In this document: in pieces, positions 25,708-32,531 of the stretch
Position numbering within the stretch: position 1 is the stretch's first letter
How the letters are laid out: the number at the start of each line of letters is the position of its first letter
DNA from: Rhodococcoides corynebacterioides
GTDB lineage: Bacteria; Actinomycetota; Actinomycetes; Mycobacteriales; Mycobacteriaceae
DNA: 32,531 nt
Direction of reading: 5' to 3'
NCBI RefSeq assembly: GCF_019834675.1
Contig: NZ_JABUBU010000029.1
Span: forward strand, 1 to 32,531
The notes under the pieces: generated by a model
What the model was told of the DNA's origin: nothing
The model's database searches: none
What the model saw: the letters and a program-made list of their open reading frames with translations, nothing else
Made by a program: the position numbers and the translations under genes

Positions 25708-25959
25708 CGGCCGGGGCGAAACGCGCTGATTGCAAACGCAACGTGTTTATCTGGATGATACTGCTTCGTTATCGGATCGAGATGCTGCGCTCGCTGCCCT
25801 GACATGTCGGCGGTCGAATCTAGTGACATGGCCATCGGGTCCGGCGATCTCGTCACCGGAACCGCCGGCCCCATGCCGCACCTGGTGCAGACCAGCGCCA
25901 TTCGCGACACCGATGCCGGTCCCGGACCGGAATGCACGACGACAGGGGAGACACACACC

Positions 25960-26403
25960 ATGAGCGCACTCGACTTCTTCACCACCGACATCGTCTCGAC
26001 CGATCGTGCCGAGGCCGGTGTCGCGCAGGTCGCGCGGGTCGCCGATCTGACCGTCGTCGACCACGTGCGCGACGGTGTGACGGTGCTGTCCATCGGTGGC
26101 GAGATCGACCTGGGCACGACTCCCGAGTTGCGGGACGTCCTGGTGCGTCTCGCGGCCCGTCGCGAGGACGCCGTCGTCCTTGACCTCACGGACGTGACCT
26201 TCCTCGGCTCGGCCGGCGCGGTCCTGCTGCTCGACGCGGCGTCGGCCGTGGCCGCCCGCCCCATCGCGCTGGTCGCCGTGCACCCGGCCGTCCGTCGCCC
26301 GCTCGGCCTGCTCGGTGTCTGCTCGCCCATCACGGTCTTCGAGACCGTCGACGAGGCCGTGGAATCCTTCACCGACGACGAGCTGTTCTCCGAGGTCGGC
26401 TGA
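25960..26403 (+). CDS. STAS-domain protein (anti-anti-sigma factor type)
   Basis: A 147-residue protein with one STAS domain (about 35-140), the fold of anti-sigma factor antagonists, which release a sigma factor by binding its anti-sigma kinase. The core shows VTVLSIGGEIDLGTTPELR, VVLDLTDVTFLGSAGAVLLL and a C-terminal helix. S84 in LGSAG occupies the place of the serine that kinases phosphorylate in SpoIIAA-type proteins, though the preceding Asp is Gly here. ATG 25960 is chosen for the ggggag site upstream; an in-frame ATG at 25804 lacks one. No kinase or sigma gene lies in the window, so its partner is elsewhere. It diverges from the USP-EAL-diiron operon. Confidence 0.85.
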   Translation: MSALDFFTTDIVSTDRAEAGVAQVARVADLTVVDHVRDGVTVLSIGGEIDLGTTPELRDVLVRLAARREDAVVLDLTDVTFLGSAGAVLLLDAASAVAARPIALVAVHPAVRRPLGLLGVCSPITVFETVDEAVESFTDDELFSEVG

Positions 26404-26429
26404 CCGCCGGTCCCGCTCGCCGGAAACGA

Positions 26430-26467
26430 CGTACGGCCCCGAACTCCGCGGAGTTCGGGGCCGTACG
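26430..26467. terminator. Loopless palindromic terminator between STAS gene and tRNA-Gly
   Basis: A 38-base perfect palindrome (19-bp arms beginning cgtacggccccgaactccg) lies 26 bases after the STAS stop and 8 bases beyond the tRNA-Gly CCA end. It can serve both strands. Confidence 0.8.
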
Positions 26468-26475
26468 GCTGTTCG

Positions 26476-26549
26476 TGGAGCGGGCGACGGGAATCGAACC
26501 CGCGTAATCAGTTTGGAAGACTGAGGCTCTACCATTGAGCTACGCCCGC
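26476..26549 (-). tRNA. tRNA-Gly (anticodon TCC)
   Basis: On the minus strand the sequence starts GCGGGCGTAGCTC and folds as a full cloverleaf: acceptor GCGGGCG/CGCCCGC, anticodon stem-loop CAGTCTTCCAAACTG with TCC at 26515-26517, and T arm CGGGTTCGATTCCCG. The discriminator is T at 26479 and CCA is encoded (26478-26476). It reads GGA and GGG glycine codons. Confidence 0.97.
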
Positions 26550-26595
26550 ATGCCGACGGCGAGTTCGGGATCGCCGACCCGTCGCCTGCGAGAAG

Positions 26596-26601
26596 ACTGT
26601 A
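26596..26601 (-). promoter_or_regulatory. Putative -10 of tRNA-Gly
   Basis: TACAGT on the minus strand lies about 47 bases before the mature tRNA 5' end. TTTCGA 18 bases further upstream is a weak -35 candidate. Confidence 0.3.
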
Positions 26602-26738
26602 CCGAACCCCGCGCGGGATTCGAAAATCGGCCCGGCGTCGACCGTGCCTGCGCACTCACCGTAGGATCGACCGCGCAAGGACTTCGGTCCGACGCGTGCC
26701 GCACCCCGGGCGCGCCGGACGCCTGCCCTGCACGTGAA

Positions 26739-26812
26739 CGGGATGTGGCGCAGCTTGGTAGCGCATCCGCTTTGGGAGCGGAGGGTCGCAGGTTCGAATC
26801 CTGTCATCCCGA
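26739..26812 (+). tRNA. tRNA-Pro (anticodon TGG)
   Basis: Cloverleaf with acceptor CGGGATG/CATCCCG, D arm GGCGCAGCTTGGTAGCGC, anticodon stem TCCGC/GCGGA with loop TTTGGGA (TGG at 26773-26775), and T arm CAGGTTCGAATCCTG. The discriminator is A. The next bases are CCC, so CCA is added after transcription. It reads CCA and probably other proline codons. Confidence 0.97.
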
Positions 26813-26863
26813 CCCCGACCGGGCCCGGGCCCGAGAACACCCGACGAACCACACGAAGGAGCC

Positions 26864-28243
26864 ATGTCCGTGAAGAGCACCGTCGAGCAGCTCAGCCCGA
26901 CGCGAGTCCGTATCAACGTTGAGGTGCCCTTCGAGGAGCTCAAGCCTGATTTCGATCGCGCGTACAAGACGCTCGCCCAGCAGATCCGTCTGCCCGGCTT
27001 CCGGCCCGGCAAGGCGCCGGCCAAGCTGCTCGAGGCGCGTGTGGGTCGGGCGAACGTCCTGAACCAGGTGGTCAACGACGCTCTGCCCGGCAAGTACAAC
27101 GACGCGCTGAACTCGACCGAGCTCAAGCCGCTCGGCCAGCCGGACATCGAGATCACCAAGCTCGAGGACGGCGAGGAGATCGCGTTCACCGCCGAGGTCG
27201 ACGTCCGCCCCGAGATCACGCTGCCCGACTTCTCGAAGCTGACCGTGACCGTCGACCCGGTGGAGATCACCGACGAGGCCGTCGACGAGCAGCTGCTGTC
27301 GCTGCGCCAGCGGTTCGGCACCCTCACCGGCGTCGAGCGTCCCGCGCAGACCGGTGACTTCGTCTCCATCGACCTGTCCGCGACGGTCGACGGCGAGAAC
27401 GTCGAGGAGGCGTCCACCGAGGGTCTCTCGCACGAGGTCGGCTCGGGTCAGCTCATCGAGGGTCTCGACGACGCCATCGTCGGCCTCGCCGTGGGTGAGT
27501 CGAAGGAGTTCGGCACCACCCTCCTCGCCGGCGAGCACGCCGGTCGCGAGGCCGTGGTGACCGTGACGGTCCGGTCGATCAAGGAGCGGGAGCTGCCGGA
27601 GCCCGACGACGAGTTCGCGCAGCTGGCCAGCCAGTTCGACACGTTCGACGAGCTCATGGCCGACCTGCGCGAGCGCGTCGGACGCGTCAAGAAGGTCGAG
27701 CAGGCCGGGCAGATCCGGGACAAGGTGCTCGAGGCGCTCCTGGAGCAGACCGAGGTGCCCGTGCCCGAGGCCTTCGTCAAGGCCGAGGTCGACTCCGCCC
27801 TGCACGACGCGATCCACCCGCTCGACCACGACGAGGACAAGCTCGCCGAGCAGCTCACCGCGGCCGGCTCCTCGCGCGAGGAGTTCGACGCCGAGGCCAA
27901 GGCCAACGCGGAGAAGTCGGTGAAGACGCAGCTGCTGCTCGACACCGTCGCCGACGCCGAGTCGGTCCAGGTGGGCCAGGACGAGCTGACGCAGAACATC
28001 GTGTTCCAGGCGCAGCGGTACGGCATCGCGCCCGAGCAGTTCATCCAGCAGGTGCAGCAGGCCAACCAGCTGCCCGCCCTGTTCGCGGACATCCGCCGCA
28101 GCAAGGCCCTCGCCGCGATCGTCGATCGCGTGCAGGTGACCGACACCGCCGGTGCGGCCGTCGACACCAAGGAACTGTTCGGCGAGCCCGACGGTGACGA
28201 GAGCAGCACCGAGAGCGGCGAGGACACGGCCGCCGAGCAGTAA
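26864..28243 (+). CDS. tig: Trigger factor
   Basis: A 459-residue ribosome-bound chaperone that shields nascent chains and has peptidyl-prolyl isomerase activity. The N-terminal ribosome-binding domain carries the signature GFRPGK (45-50). The FKBP-type isomerase domain lies at about 155-245 (TGDFVSIDLSATVDG to VTVTVRSIKERELP). The helical C-terminal arm follows, ending in a disordered acidic tail (GDESSTESGEDTAAEQ). The length fits actinobacterial trigger factors (about 450-470). gaagga precedes the ATG. The two stop codons TAATAA overlap a ClgR-type site, and a hairpin follows. It lies 51 bases after tRNA-Pro and directly before clpP1P2, the usual order (Rv2462c). Confidence 0.97.
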   Translation: MSVKSTVEQLSPTRVRINVEVPFEELKPDFDRAYKTLAQQIRLPGFRPGKAPAKLLEARVGRANVLNQVVNDALPGKYNDALNSTELKPLGQPDIEITKLEDGEEIAFTAEVDVRPEITLPDFSKLTVTVDPVEITDEAVDEQLLSLRQRFGTLTGVERPAQTGDFVSIDLSATVDGENVEEASTEGLSHEVGSGQLIEGLDDAIVGLAVGESKEFGTTLLAGEHAGREAVVTVTVRSIKERELPEPDDEFAQLASQFDTFDELMADLRERVGRVKKVEQAGQIRDKVLEALLEQTEVPVPEAFVKAEVDSALHDAIHPLDHDEDKLAEQLTAAGSSREEFDAEAKANAEKSVKTQLLLDTVADAESVQVGQDELTQNIVFQAQRYGIAPEQFIQQVQQANQLPALFADIRRSKALAAIVDRVQVTDTAGAAVDTKELFGEPDGDESSTESGEDTAAEQ

Positions 28244-28260
28244 TAACGCTGACAGCGAAC
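28243..28260 (+). promoter_or_regulatory. ClgR operator upstream of clpP1P2
   Basis: The 18 bases ending aacgctgacagcgaac match at every position the ClgR consensus WNNWCGCYNANRGCGWWS known from corynebacteria. ClgR activates clpP1P2 and other protease genes in Corynebacterium, Streptomyces and Mycobacterium. The site overlaps the tig stop codons, 135 bases before the clpP1 start. Confidence 0.7.
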
Positions 28261-28292
28261 GACGGCGGTTCCGGGACTCCGGAGCCGCCGTC
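28261..28292 (+). terminator. Terminator after tig
   Basis: A 14-bp stem with one G-T pair and a gact loop, followed by cttcgtt. It begins directly after the ClgR site, so it may lie within the clpP1 promoter region: TAGTGT at 28299-28304 is a possible -10. Confidence 0.65.
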
Positions 28293-28394
28293 CTTCGTTA
28301 GTGTCGATGTCGAGAAGGCGTGCGGCAGCTCCTCCCCGCCGCGTCGGACGAGACAACACCACGAGCACCATCCGAGCACCAGAAGGCAGGTAAC

Positions 28395-29057
28395 GTGACC
28401 AGCACGAACCCGGTCGGTAAGTCCGGCCCCGCGGGATCGATCCACCAGGCCGCTCCGGTCATGACGTCCGCGACCGCCGGACTCAACCTCTCCGATTCCG
28501 TCTACGAGCGGCTGCTGCGCGAGCGCATCATCTTCCTCGGCACCCAGGTCGACGACGACATCGCCAACAAGCTCTGCGCGCAGATCCTGCTGCTGTCCGC
28601 GGAGGACCCCACGCGCGACATCGCCCTCTACATCAACTCGCCGGGCGGTTCGGTGTCCGCCGGCATGGCGATCTACGACACCATGAACTTCGCCGAGTGC
28701 GACGTCGCCACCTACGCGATGGGACTCGCGGCCTCGATGGGCCAGTTCCTGCTGACGGCGGGCACCAAGGGCAAGCGCTACGCCCTGCCGCACGCGCGCA
28801 TCATGATGCACCAGCCCTCCGCCGGTATCGGCGGCAGCGCCGCGGACATCGCGATCATGGCCGAGCAGTTCGCGCTGACCAAGCGCGAGATGGCCGAGCT
28901 CATCGCCCAGCACACCGGGCAGTCGTTCGAGCAGGTCACCGAGGACTCCGACCGCGACCGGTGGTTCACGGCGCAGCAGGCTCTCGAGTACGGCATGGTC
29001 GACCACGTCATCACCCGTGCGCAGCAGGCCGGGGGCACCAGCGGAGCCGACAACTGA
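28395..29057 (+). CDS. clpP1: ATP-dependent Clp protease subunit ClpP1
   Basis: A 220-residue serine peptidase subunit (S14) that forms mixed ClpP1-ClpP2 chambers fed by ClpX or ClpC1. The catalytic triad is S114 (GLAASMGQ), H139 (MMHQPSAG) and D188 (DSDRDRW), in register with M. tuberculosis ClpP1 (S98, H123, D172) at an offset of 16. The N-terminus is thus longer; such propeptides are trimmed in this family. GTG 28395 is chosen for aaggcagg just upstream, while ATG 28461 would give a protein nearer the mycobacterial length. clpP2 starts 67 bases downstream with no terminator, and a ClgR box lies upstream, so clpP1P2 form a stress-activated operon. Confidence 0.96.
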   Translation: MTSTNPVGKSGPAGSIHQAAPVMTSATAGLNLSDSVYERLLRERIIFLGTQVDDDIANKLCAQILLLSAEDPTRDIALYINSPGGSVSAGMAIYDTMNFAECDVATYAMGLAASMGQFLLTAGTKGKRYALPHARIMMHQPSAGIGGSAADIAIMAEQFALTKREMAELIAQHTGQSFEQVTEDSDRDRWFTAQQALEYGMVDHVITRAQQAGGTSGADN

Positions 29058-29124
29058 CGCTCGGCGGAACCCGCCACCCCTCCTCCGCGCCGCTCGCGGC
29101 ACGTTCTCACACCTGGAGACTTCC

Positions 29125-29796
29125 ATGACAGAACTGTTCGACCCTCGCAAGACCTTCGCGCCGGGATCCACCTCGCCGGCGGGACCCGATTCGCGCTACA
29201 TCCTGCCGTCGTTCGTGGAGCACTCGAGCTACGGCGTCAAGGAGTCCAACCCCTACAACAAGCTGTTCGAGGAGCGCATCATCTTCCTCGGCGTGCAGGT
29301 GGACGACGCCTCGGCGAACGACATCATGGCGCAGCTGCTGGTGCTCGAGGGACTCGATCCCGACCGGGACATCACCATGTACATCAACTCGCCCGGTGGC
29401 TCGTTCACCTCGCTGATGGCCATCTACGACACCATGCAGTACGTGCGGGCCGATGTGGCGACGGTGTGCCTCGGCCAGGCGGCGTCCGCCGCGGCGGTGC
29501 TGCTGGCGGCGGGCGCACCCGGCAAGCGTGCGGCGCTGCCGAACGCGCGCGTCCTGATCCACCAGCCGTCCACCGGCGGTGTGCAGGGTCAGGTGTCCGA
29601 CCTCGAGATCCAGGCCGCGGAGATCGAGCGCATGCGTCGTCTCATGGAGACCACCTTGGGGCGCCACACCGGCAAGGACGCCGACGTGATCCGCAAGGAC
29701 ACCGACCGCGACAAGATCCTCACCGCCGAGGAAGCCAAGGACTACGGCATCATCGACACCGTGTTCGAGTACCGGAAGCTCTCGGCTCGCCGCTGA
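29125..29796 (+). CDS. clpP2: ATP-dependent Clp protease subunit ClpP2
   Basis: A 223-residue S14 peptidase subunit, partner of ClpP1 in the hetero-tetradecamer. Catalytic S121 lies in LGQAASAAAVLLAAG and H146 in LIHQPSTGG; the acid is in the DTDRD segment (192-196). The long N-terminal stretch (1-40, ending YGVKESNPYNKLFEER) and the AAS-AAAV nucleophile loop are typical of actinobacterial ClpP2. It shares about half of its residues with the neighbouring ClpP1 by eye, a tandem duplication. ctggagac precedes ATG 29125. A 13-base direct duplication spans its stop codon, and a hairpin follows before clpX. Confidence 0.96.
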   Translation: MTELFDPRKTFAPGSTSPAGPDSRYILPSFVEHSSYGVKESNPYNKLFEERIIFLGVQVDDASANDIMAQLLVLEGLDPDRDITMYINSPGGSFTSLMAIYDTMQYVRADVATVCLGQAASAAAVLLAAGAPGKRAALPNARVLIHQPSTGGVQGQVSDLEIQAAEIERMRRLMETTLGRHTGKDADVIRKDTDRDKILTAEEAKDYGIIDTVFEYRKLSARR

Positions 29797-29816
29797 TCGA
29801 CCCCGCTGATCGACCC
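29791..29816. repeat. 13-bp tandem duplication across the clpP2 stop
   Basis: cgctgatcgaccc occurs twice without a gap (29791-29803, 29804-29816). The first copy contains the clpP2 stop codon. Confidence 0.85.
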
Positions 29817-29818
29817 GC

Positions 29819-29853
29819 CCGCGACACGCCCGGGAACCCGGAGCGTGTCGCGG
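29819..29853 (+). terminator. Hairpin between clpP2 and clpX
   Basis: A 10-bp outer stem (ccgcgacacg and its complement) encloses a short inner ccggg/cccgg pair. No T-run follows. It may separate clpP1P2 from clpX, which then needs its own promoter in 29854-30000; none is clear. Confidence 0.55.
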
Positions 29854-30014
29854 CCGGTCGGGGCGGCGGGACCTCGACACGATCTCGCGACATCTCGACC
29901 GTGCGCCGCGCGGACGGGTACGGTCGCAGGCAGAAGTTCGGCTCCCGGCCGTCGCCTCGTCGCGTCGGCACCCACGGGTGGCCGAATTCGAACGACAAGT
30001 GAGGATCGATCCCC

Positions 30015-31295
30015 ATGGCACGCATCGGAGACGGTGGCGACCTGCTGAAGTGCTCCTTCTGCGGGAAGAGTCAGAAGCAGGTCAAGAAGCTCATCGCCGG
30101 TCCCGGCGTCTACATCTGCGACGAGTGCATCGACCTCTGCAACGAGATCATCGAGGAAGAGCTGGCCGAGTCCAGCGAGGTCAAGCTCGACGAGCTGCCC
30201 AAGCCCGCGGAGATCCGCGACTTCCTCGAGAACTACGTCATCGGCCAGGACGCCGCCAAGCGTCGTCTCGCCGTCGCGGTCTACAACCACTACAAGCGCA
30301 TCCAGGCCGGGGACAAGGCCCGTGATTCGCGTGGTGAGTCCGTCGAACTGGCCAAGTCCAACATCCTCATGCTCGGCCCCACGGGCTGCGGCAAGACCTA
30401 CCTCGCGCAGACGCTGGCAAAGATGCTGAACGTGCCGTTCGCCATCGCCGACGCCACCGCGCTCACCGAGGCGGGATACGTCGGTGAGGACGTCGAGAAC
30501 ATCCTGCTCAAGCTGATCCAGGCCGCGGACTACGACGTCAAGCGCGCCGAGACCGGCATCATCTACATCGACGAGGTCGACAAGATCGCCCGCAAGAGCG
30601 AGAACCCGTCGATCACCCGCGACGTGTCGGGTGAGGGTGTGCAGCAGGCACTGCTGAAGATCCTCGAGGGGACGCAGGCCAGCGTGCCGCCGCAGGGTGG
30701 ACGCAAGCACCCGCACCAGGAATTCATCCAGATCGACACCACCAACGTGCTCTTCATCGTGGCCGGCGCCTTCGCCGGACTCGAGAAGATCGTGTCGGAC
30801 CGCGTGGGCAAGCGCGGTGTCGGCTTCGGTGCCGAGGTGCGATCGAAGGCGGAGATCGACACGCAGGATCACTTCGCCGAGGTCATGCCGGAGGATCTGA
30901 TCAAGTTCGGTCTCATCCCGGAGTTCATCGGCCGTCTGCCGGTCGTCGCCTCGGTGACCAACCTGGACAAGGACTCTTTGGTCACCATCCTGTCCGAGCC
31001 GAAGAACGCGCTGGTCAAGCAGTACACCCGGCTGTTCGACATGGACGGGGTGGAACTCGAGTTCACCTCCGACGCGCTCGACGCGATGGCGGAGCAGGCG
31101 ATCCACCGGGGCACCGGCGCCCGCGGTCTGCGGGCGATCATGGAGGAAGTCCTGAACCCGGTGATGTTCGACATCCCCAGTCGGGACGACGTCGCCAAGG
31201 TGGTGGTGACGGCGGAGACGGTGAACGACAACGTGTTGCCGACCATTGTCCCGCGCAAGCCCGACCGGCCGGAGCGGCGCAACAAGAGCGCCTGA
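30015..31295 (+). CDS. clpX: ATP-dependent Clp protease ATPase subunit ClpX
   Basis: A 426-residue AAA+ unfoldase that recognises tagged proteins, unfolds them and feeds them to ClpP1P2. The N-terminal zinc domain has C13, C16, C35 and C38. The AAA+ core has Walker A GPTGCGKT (121-128), the substrate-gripping pore loop GYVG (154-157), Walker B IIYIDE (182-187), the RKH loop (GGRKHPHQ), the arginine-finger region IPEFIGRLP and sensor 2 GARGLRAI. The length matches Rv2457c (426). gagga lies 9 bases before the ATG. It is separated from clpP2 by 218 bases with a hairpin, so expression may be only partly shared. A long palindromic terminator follows. Confidence 0.97.
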   Translation: MARIGDGGDLLKCSFCGKSQKQVKKLIAGPGVYICDECIDLCNEIIEEELAESSEVKLDELPKPAEIRDFLENYVIGQDAAKRRLAVAVYNHYKRIQAGDKARDSRGESVELAKSNILMLGPTGCGKTYLAQTLAKMLNVPFAIADATALTEAGYVGEDVENILLKLIQAADYDVKRAETGIIYIDEVDKIARKSENPSITRDVSGEGVQQALLKILEGTQASVPPQGGRKHPHQEFIQIDTTNVLFIVAGAFAGLEKIVSDRVGKRGVGFGAEVRSKAEIDTQDHFAEVMPEDLIKFGLIPEFIGRLPVVASVTNLDKDSLVTILSEPKNALVKQYTRLFDMDGVELEFTSDALDAMAEQAIHRGTGARGLRAIMEEVLNPVMFDIPSRDDVAKVVVTAETVNDNVLPTIVPRKPDRPERRNKSA

Positions 31296-31301
31296 CCCGC
31301 G

Positions 31302-31347
31302 CACGACGCGAGCCCCCGATCCGTACGGATCGGGGGCTCGCGTCGTG
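31302..31347. terminator. 46-base loopless palindromic terminator
   Basis: A perfect 46-base palindrome (23-bp arms, outer end cacgacgcgagccccc, centre ccgtacgg) starts 6 bases after the clpX stop and ends 11 bases before the catC stop. It is the longest of the symmetric terminators in the window. Confidence 0.85.
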
Positions 31348-31358
31348 TCGAGGGTGGC

Positions 31359-31643
31359 TCAGCCCGCGGCGATGTCCGACGGGTGCTGCGCCAGCGGCGT
31401 GACCGCGATGGTCATGTACGGGAACAGCGGCAGATTCCAGAGGATCTCGTGCAGGCGGGCGTTGTCGGCGACGTCGAAGATCGACAGGTTGGAGTACTGG
31501 CCGACGCACCGCCAGATGCTCACCCACTCACCGCCGCGCTGGAGGTCCTGCGAGTACGCCTTCTCCCGCGCGAGGGTGTCGGCGCGGACGTCGGGATCCA
31601 GATCGTGCGGGATCGCGACGTCCATGGTCACGGCGAACAGCAT
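31359..31643 (-). CDS. catC: Muconolactone delta-isomerase
   Basis: A 94-residue enzyme that converts muconolactone to 3-oxoadipate enol-lactone in the catechol branch of the beta-ketoadipate pathway. The whole family pattern is present: MLFAVTMDV, EKAYSQDLQRGGEWVSIWRCVG (E27 and Y30 region), YSNLSIFDV, LWNLPLFPYM and the C-terminal HPSDI. The usual length is 92-96 residues and the enzyme forms decamers. It starts 4 bases after the catA stop, with only a poor ribosome site, so translation is likely coupled to catA. catB, which makes its substrate, is not between them. Confidence 0.95.
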   Translation of the reverse strand: MLFAVTMDVAIPHDLDPDVRADTLAREKAYSQDLQRGGEWVSIWRCVGQYSNLSIFDVADNARLHEILWNLPLFPYMTIAVTPLAQHPSDIAAG

Positions 31644-31647
31644 CGCT

Positions 31648-32487
31648 TCAGGCCCGATCGGCGCGGTCGAGGACGAAGTCGTACGTGACCTCCTGGCCGC
31701 CGTCGACGTCCTGCGGGTCGAGCACCAGCTCGGGCTTGACGGCGCTGGCGACGTCGTCGTCGTTGTGGGCGTCGCCGGGGAAGTAGAGCTGCGTGGTGAT
31801 CTGCTGGTGGCCCGCCGCGCCGACCTTGAGGTGCAGGTGGGCCGGTCGCCACGGGTGCCAGCCGGCCGCGGAGATGAGCTTGCCGCACGCCCCGTCCGTG
31901 GGGATCTGGTACGGAGCCGGCTTCATCGTCCGGATGCGGAACCGACCGCTGTCGTCGGCCGTGACGGTGCCGCGCAGGTTCCACTCCGGGATGCCGGGCG
32001 CGAACTGGGAGTAGAAGCCGTCGGCGTCGGCGTGCCAGATCTCGACGACGGCACCGGGAAGCGGGCTGCCGTCGACTCCGGTGACCTGACCCTGGAACAC
32101 CAGCGGCGTGCCCTGCTCGTTCTCGCGGGTGGGAAGCGTTGCGTCGCTGCCGAGTTCGGGTGCGTTCGGCACGTAGTAGGGCCCCTCGATGGTGCCCTTG
32201 CTGCCGTCCCGGGTCTCGCTGGCGACTTCCTCCACGACGTGCTCGACCCACACGTCGAGGAACAGCGGCCACTCACCGTCCTGTCCGACGGCGATGAGCC
32301 ACGCCTTGAGGGCGTTGTACTCCTCGTAGGTCACCTTGTGCTCGCGCACCGTGCGGTGCACGGCCCCCAGCACCTCGCGGGCCAGGAGGCTGACGCGTTC
32401 CGGCGGCGTCGACGCCGCCATCGCCTTGTCGGTGGTGAATCGCTGGGTGGCGTTCGCGCCGGAGGCGGCGGCTGTTGCGGTGGTCAT
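31648..32487 (-). CDS. catA: Catechol 1,2-dioxygenase
   Basis: A 279-residue intradiol dioxygenase that cleaves catechol to cis,cis-muconate using a non-haem Fe(III). The iron ligands are Y105 (GPYY), Y193 (APYQIP), H217 and H219 (RPAHLHLKV). The N-terminal helical region (about 25-95, VSLLAREVLGAVHRTVREHKVTYEEY) is the dimerisation domain with its lipid tunnel, and the catalytic beta sandwich covers 120-275. The length is typical of actinobacterial CatA (about 270-285). aaggaa precedes ATG 32487. It forms an operon with catC. The 44 bases upstream at the window edge hold only a G-rich run; any regulator or catB lies beyond it. Confidence 0.96.
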   Translation of the reverse strand: MTTATAAASGANATQRFTTDKAMAASTPPERVSLLAREVLGAVHRTVREHKVTYEEYNALKAWLIAVGQDGEWPLFLDVWVEHVVEEVASETRDGSKGTIEGPYYVPNAPELGSDATLPTRENEQGTPLVFQGQVTGVDGSPLPGAVVEIWHADADGFYSQFAPGIPEWNLRGTVTADDSGRFRIRTMKPAPYQIPTDGACGKLISAAGWHPWRPAHLHLKVGAAGHQQITTQLYFPGDAHNDDDVASAVKPELVLDPQDVDGGQEVTYDFVLDRADRA

Positions 32488-32531
32488 GAGCGTTCCTTCG
32501 GTTCGGGTTGCGGGCTGGGGGGTGGGGGGTG

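Noticed and set aside
25631..25709. CRISPR-like short repeats
   Set aside because: Only three copies with almost no spacer, GC-rich dyads, and no cas genes. Better read as a regulatory or hairpin array.
25562..25741. A 60-residue N-terminal extension of the universal stress protein
   Set aside because: It is Arg/Ala-rich, runs through the dyad repeats, and has no ribosome site, whereas ATG 25561 has ggaggtgg directly before it.
31648..32487. Chlorocatechol or hydroxyquinol dioxygenase instead of CatA
   Set aside because: The adjacent catC of classic muconolactone isomerase type and the protein's length fit catechol 1,2-dioxygenase best. Activity on substituted catechols cannot be excluded from sequence.

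Overview
The window is high-GC DNA from an actinobacterium of the order Mycobacteriales, most likely Rhodococcus or a close relative. The main evidence is gene order. From the SSB-like gene to clpX it follows the block I recall as Rv2478c to Rv2457c in Mycobacterium tuberculosis: ssb-like, ettA, NAD-glutamate dehydrogenase, hotdog thioesterase, a conserved unknown, alpha-glucosidase, glbO, HNH nuclease, a DUF5130 protein, pepN, a DsbA-like oxidoreductase, rpiB, nei, tig, clpP1, clpP2 and clpX. The catA-catC catechol genes beside clpX point to Rhodococcus rather than Mycobacterium. Genus is an inference; no rRNA gene is present.

Layout. 1-4200: the 3' part of an ABC exporter, an SSB paralogue and the ABC-F factor ettA. 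4447-10439: a 1622-residue NAD-glutamate dehydrogenase, then a thioesterase and a conserved unknown protein joined by a GTGA overlap. 10544-13204: GH13 alpha-glucosidase divergent from a cupin protein, then mscS-glbO on the minus strand. 14370-15850: HNH nuclease, then a small membrane protein and a DUF5130 protein that look like respiratory supercomplex accessory proteins (CtaJ and its partner). 15909-21413: pepN, a CPWC oxidoreductase, a DUF429 protein head to head with rpiB, and nei.

21410-26403 is the accessory block, with no counterpart that I recall in the mycobacterial order. On the minus strand a two-domain universal stress protein, an EAL-DICT c-di-GMP phosphodiesterase-like protein and a haem-oxygenase-like diiron enzyme form a tight operon, followed by a membrane protein with a Gly/Asp/Phe tail. 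A STAS anti-anti-sigma-like gene diverges from it across a 398-base gap holding three copies of a GC-rich dyad. This is the best candidate for an undescribed module.

26479-31295: tRNA-Gly, tRNA-Pro, then tig, clpP1, clpP2 and clpX. A full match to the ClgR operator consensus lies between tig and clpP1. 31359-32487: catC and catA on the minus strand, without catB between them.

Two non-coding themes recur. Most convergent gene pairs are separated by long, GC-rich, perfect or near-perfect palindromes that probably terminate transcription from both sides. Several genes have a TAGNNT-like -10 hexamer 6-7 bases before a start codon, the pattern of leaderless actinobacterial transcripts; in one case two such signals overlap head to head in a 16-base gap.
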